A DNA stretch of 64,000 nucleotides from Gammaproteobacteria bacterium RIFCSPHIGHO2_12_FULL_39_24 (GTDB lineage Bacteria > Pseudomonadota > Gammaproteobacteria > Coxiellales > Coxiellaceae), in the NCBI GenBank assembly GCA_001802455.1, contig MGXZ01000006.1, forward strand, positions 1-64,000, given 5' to 3'. The position numbers and the translations under genes are program-made. The notes beneath the pieces are model-generated. The model made no database searches and was not told the origin of the DNA. It worked only from the letters and a program-made list of their open reading frames with translations. This document shows, in pieces, positions 20,301 through 31,755 of the stretch. Numbering within the stretch: the first letter of the stretch is position 1; each line of letters starts with the position of its first letter.

Positions 20301-20816
20301 GAAATATTGCAAAATGCAATTCGCAAAATTGATCGTGAAACACGGCATTTATTTAAAGATACGTTTGATCAAGTCACTCTTTATTTTCAAAAATTATTTC
20401 CGCGTATTTTTGGGGGTGGTCAAGCATCACTTGAGTTAACGGATGAAGACTTATTAACAACCGGTATTATTGTGCGGGCGCAACCACCTGGAAAACGCAA
20501 TGCAACGATTCACATGTTGTCGGGTGGTGAAAAAACATTGACGGCTATTGCATTGATGTTTGCACTGTTTCAACTGAATCCCGCGCCATTTTGCGTGCTC
20601 GATGAAGTCGATGCGCCGCTCGATGATTTGAATGTCGGACGGTATTGTCAATTAATTAAAGAAATGTCGACAGAAACACAATTTTTAATTATCAGTCACA
20701 ACAAAGTGACGATTGAAACAGCGGATCATCTGATGGGTGTCACCATGCAAGAACCAGGTGTGTCACGAATTGTTTCTGTTGATATGCAAGAAGCAGTTGC
20801 GTTGGTTGAAGCGTAA
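17304..20816 (+). CDS. smc: chromosome segregation protein SMC
   Basis: GPNGCGKSNIVDAIRWV, long coiled coil with hinge, LSGGEKTLTAIALMFALF, FCVLDEVDAPLDD. Confidence 0.97.
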   Translation: MNIMQLKRIQLNGFKSFVDPTSIPVLSCMNAIVGPNGCGKSNIVDAIRWVTGETSAKQLRGQSMSDVIFNGTTGRKPVGKAAVELTFDNSDRRITGEYAAFSEISIRREVVRDGQSAYFINGVPARRRDLVDLFLGTGLGPRSYAVIEQGMISQLIEAKPEDMRTHLEEVAGISKYRERRRETENRIHHTQDNLDRLNDVRDELEKQLRHLEHQSAAAEKYKVLQAELRLLHAQMKALQWKNFENQLADKKENIAQQAVQYESRVAELRECEMNIEKSRIEAQVSADKKDGIQKQFYGISSEIARLEQQIQHKQEQLKQWESELRQSESLQEELTSQAGNQTNQIDILMQEVATLKPQASELQNALQEANHLLAEAEQQMIASQSAWDCFQEQQAKTNQQLEVAKNNIRHYETQQQQLGDRRTQLQTQLNVVSVNNVTHELSPLSQQSDELKNTITQIQTILAKLSQAILNQRALHQTTHNTMSQAQGDLQKLEAQHASLSALQQAALQDHQVDMRPWLEKTGLSKQAQLGKTIQVEAGWEAAIETILGNYFDAVCVASIDDAAKSIAQLEKGQVTLLQSASHSTARLSHKTVRDVIQNNANLPAWTAGIYIADHLTEALRLRAQLTSTESIITREGQWVGSNWIHVSKSDSSEDNFLLREKQLKQLEADIAVQKEKLQLFEKEQQAAKIALEQLESSRDAKHRQFQETTAALTDVQTNLSAKRSRLETLSQQQQQLKSDIQQIESQLSQCESALSAAREAVNSHSQSQHAEIAQREKIVAARSTAETVLASARATAQTKKQTADERHIRLTSGEKQVALLSQTLQANQKQLTQLNDRRRLLAMQLADADAPLTEWSEALQVALTQRVTIENELRLIDARVQQEHNQLKQFESIRDRLSKSIATSQEHQQQCKLAIQEMVVRQTTLKEQLLEMQFQLHTILDALPDDAELLEWENNANALQANIDRLGPINLAAIDEFKTVTERKTYLDNQVADLVEALEILQNAIRKIDRETRHLFKDTFDQVTLYFQKLFPRIFGGGQASLELTDEDLLTTGIIVRAQPPGKRNATIHMLSGGEKTLTAIALMFALFQLNPAPFCVLDEVDAPLDDLNVGRYCQLIKEMSTETQFLIISHNKVTIETADHLMGVTMQEPGVSRIVSVDMQEAVALVEA

Positions 20817-20829
20817 AAAGGATTTCATC

Positions 20830-23462
<2,633 letters not shown>

Positions 23463-23470
23463 CAAGGAGT

Positions 23471-23905
23471 GTGGGTGTGGAAAACAACAAGGATATTATC
23501 GAACAATTTTCTAAAACAGTGTGGAATGATCATAATTTATCGGTGATCGACAAACTATTTTCGCCCACTGCAAAAATTCATAGTCCCATGCGAACCGTGC
23601 AGGGTGCTGATTCAATCCGTGAAATTGTTGACAAATGGTTAACCGCTTTTCCTGACATGATGGTACGGTGGGATGAATTTATTACTGAAGGCGATAAAGT
23701 GGTGAGTCGATACACTGCAAATGGAACCCATCTGGGTGGTTTTTTTGAAACAAAACCCACTTACAAAGAAGTGAATTTTTCTGGCGTGATTATTTATCAA
23801 CTCAAGAATCAAAAAATAGTGGATTACTGGTCACTGGTTGATGTTCATGCTATTTTAACGCAGTTGGAACAATATGATTCGATTGAAGAAGCATTAGAGT
23901 CGTAG
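23471..23905 (+). CDS. SnoaL-like/NTF2-fold protein (GTG start)
   Basis: GADSIREIVDKWLTAFPDMMVRWDEFITEGDKVVSRYTANGTHLGGFF. Confidence 0.8.
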   Translation: MGVENNKDIIEQFSKTVWNDHNLSVIDKLFSPTAKIHSPMRTVQGADSIREIVDKWLTAFPDMMVRWDEFITEGDKVVSRYTANGTHLGGFFETKPTYKEVNFSGVIIYQLKNQKIVDYWSLVDVHAILTQLEQYDSIEEALES

Positions 23906-23931
23906 TGAAAATAAATAAAAGGATTTTACAT

Positions 23932-24141
23932 ATGAAAAAAATAATAATATTGACGTTGCTTTCTGCTATTGCATTGGGCTTGGGTGGGTGCGACGACAAG
24001 CGCACACTCGGCGCTGTCGGTGGTGCTGCTGTCGGTGGAACGGTGGGTGGTTTAGCAGGCGGTACAACGGGTGCAGTGATTGGTGGTGTTGCAGGTGCCG
24101 CATTGGGATCGGCCTTAACGAAAGACAAAAGTGATAATTGA
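23932..24141 (+). CDS. glycine-zipper lipoprotein
   Basis: Lipobox LGLGGC followed by GGAAVGGTVGGLAGGTTGAVIGGVAGAALG. Confidence 0.8.
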   Translation: MKKIIILTLLSAIALGLGGCDDKRTLGAVGGAAVGGTVGGLAGGTTGAVIGGVAGAALGSALTKDKSDN

Positions 24142-24155
24142 GAGAGGTTTGTTTC

Positions 24156-24647
24156 ATGATTTCGACAACAGCGGTCATTGTTCGCCCCTTTATTCGTGCA
24201 TTTAATACATTAAAACCGATTGGCGATTTATTGGCGCGTATTTGGGTAGCGTACGTTTTTTTCTTATCGGGTTTAGTAAAAGTGCAGTCATGGCAAGCAA
24301 CCGTCATGCTGTTTCAACATGTGTATCACGTTCCTTTTATGTCCCCTTATTTTGCGGCAGTTTCGGCAACTGCAGCAGAATTAATTTTGCCGGTTTTGTT
24401 AGTGTTGGGTTTGGGTGGACGATTTGTTATTTTTATTTTTTTTATTTATAACGCGATGTGCGCATTTTCATATCCATTTTTATGGACAATTGAAGGCGCA
24501 GCCAGTTTGTCACAACATATTAATTGGGCGTTGCTATTGATGTTATTAATGTTTCACGGCTCTGGAAAACTCTCACTGGACTATTTAATTCATCAATCTC
24601 ACGGGCATCATCTAAATAAACTCAAAAAATTGTCGAGTAAATTTTAA
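24156..24647 (+). CDS. DoxX-family membrane protein
   Basis: LARIWVAYVFFLSGLVKVQSW...AAELILPVLLVLGLGGR. Confidence 0.82.
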   Translation: MISTTAVIVRPFIRAFNTLKPIGDLLARIWVAYVFFLSGLVKVQSWQATVMLFQHVYHVPFMSPYFAAVSATAAELILPVLLVLGLGGRFVIFIFFIYNAMCAFSYPFLWTIEGAASLSQHINWALLLMLLMFHGSGKLSLDYLIHQSHGHHLNKLKKLSSKF

Positions 24648-24664
24648 ACAGCCTCAAGATTTTG

Positions 24665-25933
24665 TTAATACCGCGCAAACCGTCTGGCAAAAAGTAATGC
24701 AACAAAAGCAATCACTCCACCAATAGTGAGAACAATTCCTGGCGCAGTTACGATTCCATTTTTAATCATTGCAGTTACAATCAACGGTGCTGTACCGCCA
24801 AAAATCGCTAGTGAAATATTGTAAGAAATGGCTATGCTACTATAACGAATTTCCGTTGGAAACAGTGACGCTAAAAATCCTTCGAATGTCGCCAAATAAG
24901 CGGCCACAAGGATTGTTATAGCAAAATCGGCCATATAAAATTTTTCAGAAATAACATGATGGATAAGAACAATATCAATAACATAAGAAAAAACAATAAA
25001 AGAAAATGAAATAATTATTAAAAGCAACCAAGTGGATATTTTTTTTGTTAGCCATCCGAAAAATGGAATTGCAATTAATGAAATTAAAATAGCATACATA
25101 TTCTGTGTTTCTACAATTGAAAAAGGCGCATGTAAAATTTTTGTGAAATAAGTGATGGAATAAACCATAACAAGCCAAAAGGGGATCCCTACTTGTGCAG
25201 AAACACAGGCGCTAATTAATAAGGCAGCTTTATGGGAACGAAAGCATTCTTTAATAGGGGAATGTGTAATCAATTTTTTCTTCACATCTTGAATATAAGC
25301 GGTAGATTCATGCATATTGCGTCGCCAAAAATACACAATAATGCCAAGGATAAAGCTAAATAAGAACGGTACGCGCCAACCCCATTCTGAAAATTGATTG
25401 TGTGTCATAGAATGATTGGTTAGGAGAATGACAATAGGTCCAAGCAACAGACCGGTAAATATGCCAAATGATGCAAAGGATCCGAAAAAAGCACGATTTT
25501 TCTGATCAGATAATTCAGTGAGATAAACCATGGAACCAGCAAATTCTCCACCAACAGCCAATCCCTGAAATAAACGAATCAAAATAATAATCAAAGGCGC
25601 TAAAAATCCGATGGTACTATAACTTGGTACAAAACCAATTAAAATAGTCGGTATAACCATCAATGCGATCGACCATAATAGTGGCTTACGACGACCGCGC
25701 GTATCACCAAAATATCCAAATATCATTCCGCCTAATGGGCGCATTAAAAATCCAACAGCGAATACCGCAAAGGTGAGCATAAGTGAAATAAGGCTATTTT
25801 TTTCTGGAAAAAAGTGATGCGCGATGAAAGGCGCCAAGCTACCATATAACACAAAATCGTACCATTCTAATGTGTTTCCAAATATATTACCTAATGTTGA
25901 TTGATTGAAAATAGTGGGTGTATTTATTTCCAT
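24665..25933 (-). CDS. MFS transporter, metabolite:H+ symporter (ProP-like) type
   Basis: GNTLEWYDFVLYG, RPLGGMIFGYFGDTRGRRKPL, RLFQGLAVGGEFAGS. Confidence 0.88.
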   Translation of the reverse strand: MEINTPTIFNQSTLGNIFGNTLEWYDFVLYGSLAPFIAHHFFPEKNSLISLMLTFAVFAVGFLMRPLGGMIFGYFGDTRGRRKPLLWSIALMVIPTILIGFVPSYSTIGFLAPLIIILIRLFQGLAVGGEFAGSMVYLTELSDQKNRAFFGSFASFGIFTGLLLGPIVILLTNHSMTHNQFSEWGWRVPFLFSFILGIIVYFWRRNMHESTAYIQDVKKKLITHSPIKECFRSHKAALLISACVSAQVGIPFWLVMVYSITYFTKILHAPFSIVETQNMYAILISLIAIPFFGWLTKKISTWLLLIIISFSFIVFSYVIDIVLIHHVISEKFYMADFAITILVAAYLATFEGFLASLFPTEIRYSSIAISYNISLAIFGGTAPLIVTAMIKNGIVTAPGIVLTIGGVIAFVALLFARRFARY

Positions 25934-26023
25934 ATTTTTCCTTAAACCCCAGTTTAGTTGAGATGAAACATGCTGCATAATATACTGTATTAAATCAAAT
26001 TACAGTTCTGTAATCTTTGGCTA

Positions 26024-26158
26024 ATGAGCATCGCATCGTTTTCCGGTGCGCTTATTGCTGTCAGCATTAAAGCATTATCATTTCATACATCCATTGCAGT
26101 GATTTTTTTCTTCACGCGATTATTTTTATTAGTGGGCGCTATCCCAACCTTGTTTTAA
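26024..26158 (+). pseudogene. remnant of an EamA/DMT-family transporter (N-terminal segment)
   Basis: 44-aa translation MSIASFSGALIAVSIKALSFHTSIAVIFFFTRLFLLVGAIPTLF* resembles the first EamA hairpin and then stops. Confidence 0.45.
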
Positions 26159-26212
26159 CAATATTTCGGAGTGCAGCAAATATCAATAATGATAAATCGA
26201 TTGAAATCTTTT

Positions 26213-26641
26213 TCATGTCGGCATCCCTGTCAAATACGTCTTCTTAAATTTCACAATCTTTACCCAATAAATAATCCACAATACTAATCCTGCTACTGCA
26301 AGCAGTTGATCAATGTATCTAATGGGTAATAAAAAACTAAAGGTCAGCACAATCACTTGCGCAAGTCCCACGTTAAATAATGTATCGATTGCTTTCTGCG
26401 CTGCTTCATTGTCCGGAAATGTTTTTCGTAATGCGCTGGGAATAGCAAATGGTAACATGATCCATTCAAAAACAACTTGAATCCAAGGAACGAGTATGAG
26501 CCAAACCAACCAGCTTGGCACCAGGTGATTTTTTTTGGGGACAGACTCTAACAATTGATACAATGTCCAGCAGAAAAAAATCATCACCACAAAAATAACA
26601 GCGATAAGCGCGATGCTCATCTTGAGTGCTTGATCATCCAT
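26213..26641 (-). CDS. hypothetical 4-TM membrane protein
   Basis: 142-aa hydrophobic ORF. Confidence 0.6.
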   Translation of the reverse strand: MDDQALKMSIALIAVIFVVMIFFCWTLYQLLESVPKKNHLVPSWLVWLILVPWIQVVFEWIMLPFAIPSALRKTFPDNEAAQKAIDTLFNVGLAQVIVLTFSFLLPIRYIDQLLAVAGLVLWIIYWVKIVKFKKTYLTGMPT

Positions 26642-26744
26642 GGTCTTTACTCGTCGTGATTAATCGAACTATGCTGTCATTATTGTACTATATAAACCTC
26701 AACTGTATTACAATCTCGCATCCCAATCAGTCAGTGAGATCATT

Positions 26745-27860
26745 ATGGACGCTCGAAAAAAAATAAATTGGCTTAACACATTGTTTTTGACCCTCAATCC
26801 TGTGGTTGCGGTTATTGGCACGGTTATTCTCGTGTGTATGCATCACGTACATTGGCAAACTGTTGTATTAACGGTAATTTTAGCTGTATTAGGTGGTTTG
26901 AGTATCACAGGTGGTTATCATCGACTTTTCTCGCATCAATCGTATCAAGCGGCATGGCCAGTGCGTCTTTTTTTTATTTTGTTTGGTGCCGCTACCTTCG
27001 AAGGCAGCGTGTTAGAGTGGTGTACCGATCACCGCAATCATCATCTTTACACAGATACCACAAAAGATCCCTATAGTATCAAAGGTGGTTTTTGGCATGC
27101 GCATATCGGTTGGTTATTCACACTAGATCCGAGCAAGCGCAATTATGACAACGTTCTGGATTTGAAAAAAGATCCATTGATTCGTTTTCAAAATAAATAT
27201 TACATTCCTATTGCAATGGTTATTGGTTATCTATTACCTGTGTTGATCGCTTTATGTTGGAATGATTGGATTGGTGGATTATTGATTGCGGGTGCATTGC
27301 GTATTACGTTTTCACAACACACCACTTTTTTTGTTAACTCAGCTTGTCATATGTTTGGAAAATTACCTTATTCCGATAAACACACGGCACGTGATAATTG
27401 GTTAACTGCGCTTTTTACTTTTGGTGAAGGATATCATAATTTTCATCATCAATTTCCACTCGAGTATCGCAACGCTATTCGCTTTTATCAATACGATCCC
27501 ACCAAATGGCTTATTCGCTTACTCGCTTTTTTTGGATTAGCAAAAAATTTGAAAACGGTGAGTGAGCAAAAAATTCTGAAATATAAAATAATGATGGATA
27601 AAAAAAAATTGGTTGAAGAATCCAAAACCGCACTGCAAACATTGTATGACAATATCATGGCAATATTATCTAAAGCAGATCACGTAGAAGAAGCGTACCA
27701 AAAATTAAAAAAAGCGCGGTTGGCAGATTTGCAAATAAAAAAAGAAGAATATAAATTGTTATTAAAAAAACAACATCATGAGTTAAAACTATTAAAACTT
27801 GAGTTAAAGCGATTAACAAGGGCGTGGAGATATTTAATTTCTGTTCCATGCTTGTTATAG
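26745..27860 (+). CDS. acyl-CoA/fatty acid desaturase with C-terminal Lys-rich coiled-coil extension
   Basis: GGYHRLFSHQSY, DHRNHHLYTDTTKDPY, GEGYHNFHHQFP histidine boxes. Confidence 0.92.
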   Translation: MDARKKINWLNTLFLTLNPVVAVIGTVILVCMHHVHWQTVVLTVILAVLGGLSITGGYHRLFSHQSYQAAWPVRLFFILFGAATFEGSVLEWCTDHRNHHLYTDTTKDPYSIKGGFWHAHIGWLFTLDPSKRNYDNVLDLKKDPLIRFQNKYYIPIAMVIGYLLPVLIALCWNDWIGGLLIAGALRITFSQHTTFFVNSACHMFGKLPYSDKHTARDNWLTALFTFGEGYHNFHHQFPLEYRNAIRFYQYDPTKWLIRLLAFFGLAKNLKTVSEQKILKYKIMMDKKKLVEESKTALQTLYDNIMAILSKADHVEEAYQKLKKARLADLQIKKEEYKLLLKKQHHELKLLKLELKRLTRAWRYLISVPCLL

Positions 27861-27861
27861 T

Positions 27862-29490
27862 TCACGCTGATATTTTCAGGACCACCAAATACCCTTCCAC
27901 CGGTTTATTTTTTTGTTCGCGCAAAATAATATTGTCAATTTGCGCGATGGTAAAATGCGTATCGGCGCTCAGTGTTTCCAAATATTTTTTACTGTGCGCA
28001 TAACGAATCGTTTCTTGCAACACAAAATCTTGATCGTGGGTTTTTTCAACCGTAAAAATAAATAAGCCCTCTTTGGATAAACAGTCATGCGCTCTTAAAA
28101 AAATAGCGCGTAAATCACCCATATAAGTAAACACATCTGCCGCAATGATTAAATCAATTTCAAAGAAAGATGTTAATGCGTTCACCCCATCCGCCAAAAT
28201 TAATTCATCATAACAATTTTTATTGCGTGCTATTGAGAGCATATTTTCCGATAAATCTACACCAACTAATTTTTTCGAATAGGGTTTAAATAAAACGCCG
28301 CACAAACCAGTGCCGCAACCCAAATCAATAATATTCCATTGATCCAACGTGGGTTCAATTAATTTCACTGTCGATACTATTTTTTCGGGCACCGTATATT
28401 TTAATCCGGCTGTTAGATGATGGTCGTAGTAGGGTGCATATTGATTGAATAAATGTGAAATAAATTCTGTTGGTGCGCGTGACGGCGTTTGATCTTTTTT
28501 TAATGCTGATAAAATATGCTGAATTTCGGGGTCATTTGGTTTAAATGCATTTGCTTTTTGATAAATCGTAATCGCTTTTTCAATTTCACTTTGTTTTAAA
28601 AAGATCATTCCCATATTTAAAAAAAGCGATAAATCATCTGGTTTTATTGTTAAAGCTTGCTCAAAATATATCAACGCTTCTTTTAAGCGCTCTTTCATCA
28701 TCAATAAAACGCCTACATTATAAAATGTTTCAAATTCAGGTTTGATTTCAAGCTGTCTAAAATAATACGTCATAGCTTTATCAGGATCGCGTAATTCAAT
28801 TAAGGTATTCGCGAGATACTGATTCACTTCAGACTGTTTGTGATCCATTATCAGCACGATTTCAAATTGTTTTTTTGCTTTTTCAAATTGTTTTAAGTGA
28901 AAATATGCAATCCCTAAACGATGCTGCGCTTCACTATTCTCTGGTGTCAAGGCAATACAGTTTAAAAAAATCTCAATGGCCTCTGAGAAATGATCATGGC
29001 GTAAATAACAATCACCCAGTTGATTCAGTGCGGCAATTAAGTTCGGATTAATCATCAGCGCTTTTTTTAAATGACTTATTGCAGCCGTATCATCCCCCAA
29101 ACGCGCTAATAAAATTCCCACATTACTGTGCGCATCCGCATAATTTTCTTTTAATGCAATCGCTTTTTCATATGCTTTTTTTGCCGCATGAAATTGTTCT
29201 TTGTGAGAGTAACAATTGGCAATATTATTATAAGCAATTGCATAACCAGGATTTATTTTAATGGCTTTTCGATAAGCATTTCTCGCTTCATCTAACGCAT
29301 TTAAACGACGAAAAACATTTCCCAAACTGTTGTGATAAGTGGCTTGATGTGGATTGAGTTGAATGGCCGCTTCAATTTTTTCGCGCGCAGTGACGTAATC
29401 GTGGCGCTGCGCGCATTCAATGCCGAGCGCATGAAGTGCTTCGGCGTCGTGGACCTTAATATTGGCTGCTGCGCCTTTGATTAAGTGCAT
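27862..29490 (-). CDS. TPR-repeat protein with C-terminal SAM-dependent methyltransferase domain
   Basis: Tandem TPRs (e.g. AIAYNNIANCYSHKEQFHAAKKAYEKAIALKENYADAHSNVGILL); DLGCGTGLCGVLF...GVDLSENMLSIAR. Confidence 0.9.
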   Translation of the reverse strand: MHLIKGAAANIKVHDAEALHALGIECAQRHDYVTAREKIEAAIQLNPHQATYHNSLGNVFRRLNALDEARNAYRKAIKINPGYAIAYNNIANCYSHKEQFHAAKKAYEKAIALKENYADAHSNVGILLARLGDDTAAISHLKKALMINPNLIAALNQLGDCYLRHDHFSEAIEIFLNCIALTPENSEAQHRLGIAYFHLKQFEKAKKQFEIVLIMDHKQSEVNQYLANTLIELRDPDKAMTYYFRQLEIKPEFETFYNVGVLLMMKERLKEALIYFEQALTIKPDDLSLFLNMGMIFLKQSEIEKAITIYQKANAFKPNDPEIQHILSALKKDQTPSRAPTEFISHLFNQYAPYYDHHLTAGLKYTVPEKIVSTVKLIEPTLDQWNIIDLGCGTGLCGVLFKPYSKKLVGVDLSENMLSIARNKNCYDELILADGVNALTSFFEIDLIIAADVFTYMGDLRAIFLRAHDCLSKEGLFIFTVEKTHDQDFVLQETIRYAHSKKYLETLSADTHFTIAQIDNIILREQKNKPVEGYLVVLKISA

Positions 29491-30373
29491 ATTGTTTTTC
29501 TATCGCTTGGCTTAATTGATATACCGCCATGACATAAACTATGTTGTGATTATAACTCATAATGACATCGAAGTTTCGATATGTTGCCCAATATTGTTTT
29601 CCATCCTTCATCGGCAATACAATTCGCTTTGCAATTTTTTTATTGACATATGAATATTTTGAATTTAATTGATGCACAATCGGTTGGTTTGGTTTCCAGC
29701 CCATTTTATGAAAATAATTAGCAACCGATGCAATCGCATCATTCTGTTCGAACAAATTAACGGGTTCACCTTTGTGATAAGCAACGCCATAATAACGATA
29801 ACTGCTGGGCATAAATTGAGGAATACCCAGTGCGCCAGCATAAGAACCTTTAATCGTTTGTGGATTTAAATGATTTTCGCGCGTCAACAATAAATATTGT
29901 CCGAGCTCTTTTCTGAAAAACTTTTCGCGTGGCGGATAGTAAAAACCCAATGTGTAGAGTGAGCGCAAAACAGAATATTTTCCTAAATGATTTCCATATT
30001 CAGTTTCAACACCGATAATCGCGGTGATAATACTCGCGGGAATACCGTATTTTTTTTGCATCTGCATCAACACATGATGATGATTTTTTAAATACGCTGC
30101 TCCCAGCGTAATACGTTTGGGTGTGAGAAAAAAATCATGGTAATACGTCCACGGTTGTTTTTCAAAAGGTGCTGTCATGCTATCAACGACCTTTTTGTCG
30201 GGATGTAATGATGCAAACAACCGATCAAGCTCGGCGCGACTAAAATGATGTTGCGTCACCATGTGTTGTATAAATTGTTTTTTTGCATTCGTGTTTTCTG
30301 TGTTTGCAAAAACTGAAGCGCTGAATACGCAAGCTAATAACATGATGCTTAATTTTTTCCATAAAAATTGCAT
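29456..30373 (-). CDS. mltB: lytic murein transglycosylase B
   Basis: IIGVETEYGNHLGKYSVLRSLYTLGFYYPPREKFFRKEL, GSYAGALGIPQFMPSSY; signal peptide. Confidence 0.94.
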   Translation of the reverse strand: MQFLWKKLSIMLLACVFSASVFANTENTNAKKQFIQHMVTQHHFSRAELDRLFASLHPDKKVVDSMTAPFEKQPWTYYHDFFLTPKRITLGAAYLKNHHHVLMQMQKKYGIPASIITAIIGVETEYGNHLGKYSVLRSLYTLGFYYPPREKFFRKELGQYLLLTRENHLNPQTIKGSYAGALGIPQFMPSSYRYYGVAYHKGEPVNLFEQNDAIASVANYFHKMGWKPNQPIVHQLNSKYSYVNKKIAKRIVLPMKDGKQYWATYRNFDVIMSYNHNIVYVMAVYQLSQAIEKQYALNQRRSSQY

Positions 30374-30387
30374 AGGTATTTCCTTTT

Positions 30388-30520
30388 AATGCGAATTAAG
30401 AGCAAAATTAAAAGCGCGAGTGGGAAATTGGGGTGTGCTTGTTTTTGTGTCATTTTCACGAAAAACAAGCACCCCCAAGTCGCCCACGAGTAAATGCAAA
30501 TTCAGCTCTTAATTCGCATT
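30388..30520. repeat. 133-bp long palindrome between rodA and mltB
   Basis: Perfect 16-bp ends AATGCGAATTAAGAGC/GCTCTTAATTCGCATT and inner stem GGGTGTGCTTGTTTTT/AAAAACAAGCACCCCC. Confidence 0.88.
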
Positions 30521-30529
30521 TTAAGCTTC

Positions 30530-31663
30530 TTACGACGACCACAATCGTCGATGCGTTTGAATAGACATGATGATACCAAAATTAATCATTAAGGTTGTCA
30601 TCGAGCTTCCACCATAACTGATTAACGGCAATGGAATACCGACGACAGGTAAAATACCAACAACCATTCCCAAATTAATAAAAGCAGACGTAATAAATGT
30701 TAACCCCAAACTGCCTGACAACAATCGCGTAAAATTATCTTGCGCTTGTATGCTGATATAAAAACATCGCGCAAAAATCATTAAAAAAATAATTAAAATG
30801 GCAATGCAACCAAACAATCCCAATTCTTCACCACTGACCGCAAAAATAAAATCGGTTGTGTGAGCAGGCAAAAAAGACAAATGCGATTGCGTACCTTGCA
30901 TCCAGCCTTTTCCAAATACACCCCCCGATCCAATGGCAATTTTCGATTGAATAATGTGATAGCCGCTACCCAATGGATCACGTTCCGGATTTAAAAAAGT
31001 CAGTACCCGTTCTTTTTGGTAAGGATGCATAAAATGCCAAATCAGCGGCGATAGTAAAACCAGCAATCCGGTAATCACGCCAATAATTTTCCAGCGCATG
31101 CCCGCTAGCAATAAAACAAAAATTCCAGAAAACGCAACAATGATTGCGGTTCCTAAATCCGGTTGTTTCGCAATTAATAAAGCAGGCGCTATAATGAGCG
31201 CACTTGAAATGATAATGGATCGTCCATTGGGAGGTAATGTTTTTTCGGATAGAAACCAGGCTAACATAATAGGCATTGCCAATGTCATCAGCTCAGATGG
31301 TTGAAAACGAAAAAATCCCAATGATAACCAGCGTTTTGCGCCTAAATCTACTTTTCCAACTGCCAGCACAGCCAAAAGCAACACAAAACTAATACCAAAT
31401 AACCATGGTGCCCATTGTCGATAACGATGGGGTGATATCTGCGCAAAGAGATACATGAGTCCGAATGACAGTATCAAACGATAAGCTTGTTTTTCTACAA
31501 CACCGGAATTAGCGTTACTTGCACTGTACAAAATAAACAGTCCGACCGCTGCTAACAAAATCAAACTGAGAAGTAAAAAAGGATCTAGATGGAGCTTGTG
31601 CCACTTGAGCTGTGCCACCTTGTTTTTCAAACGATTTTCGTAGCTGTTATCTTGATTCATCAC
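30530..31663 (-). CDS. rodA: rod shape-determining protein RodA
   Basis: SEDS signatures KQPDLGTA, GSGGVFGKGWMQGTQSHLSFLPAHTTDFIFAVSGEELG, PLPLISYGGSS. Confidence 0.96.
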   Translation of the reverse strand: MMNQDNSYENRLKNKVAQLKWHKLHLDPFLLLSLILLAAVGLFILYSASNANSGVVEKQAYRLILSFGLMYLFAQISPHRYRQWAPWLFGISFVLLLAVLAVGKVDLGAKRWLSLGFFRFQPSELMTLAMPIMLAWFLSEKTLPPNGRSIIISSALIIAPALLIAKQPDLGTAIIVAFSGIFVLLLAGMRWKIIGVITGLLVLLSPLIWHFMHPYQKERVLTFLNPERDPLGSGYHIIQSKIAIGSGGVFGKGWMQGTQSHLSFLPAHTTDFIFAVSGEELGLFGCIAILIIFLMIFARCFYISIQAQDNFTRLLSGSLGLTFITSAFINLGMVVGILPVVGIPLPLISYGGSSMTTLMINFGIIMSIQTHRRLWSS

Positions 31664-31755
31664 AAAGTTTTACCTGATTTCAGATTGGGTTAATATTAGC
31701 GCATTATTATGTTGATAATCAAAGTTTCTCTTTCACAAATAGGCTGCAGTAAAAA

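Noticed and set aside
17740-20651. Several antisense ORFs (60-126 aa) opposite smc
   Set aside because: Shadow ORFs of a biased coding strand; no SD, no recognisable domains, fully overlapped by a certain gene.
31686-31712. Possible PmrA box upstream of the 410-aa orphan membrane protein (GGTTAATATTAGCGCATTATTATG)
   Set aside because: Second half-site matches too poorly in AT-rich sequence; no E-block-like C-terminus in the protein.
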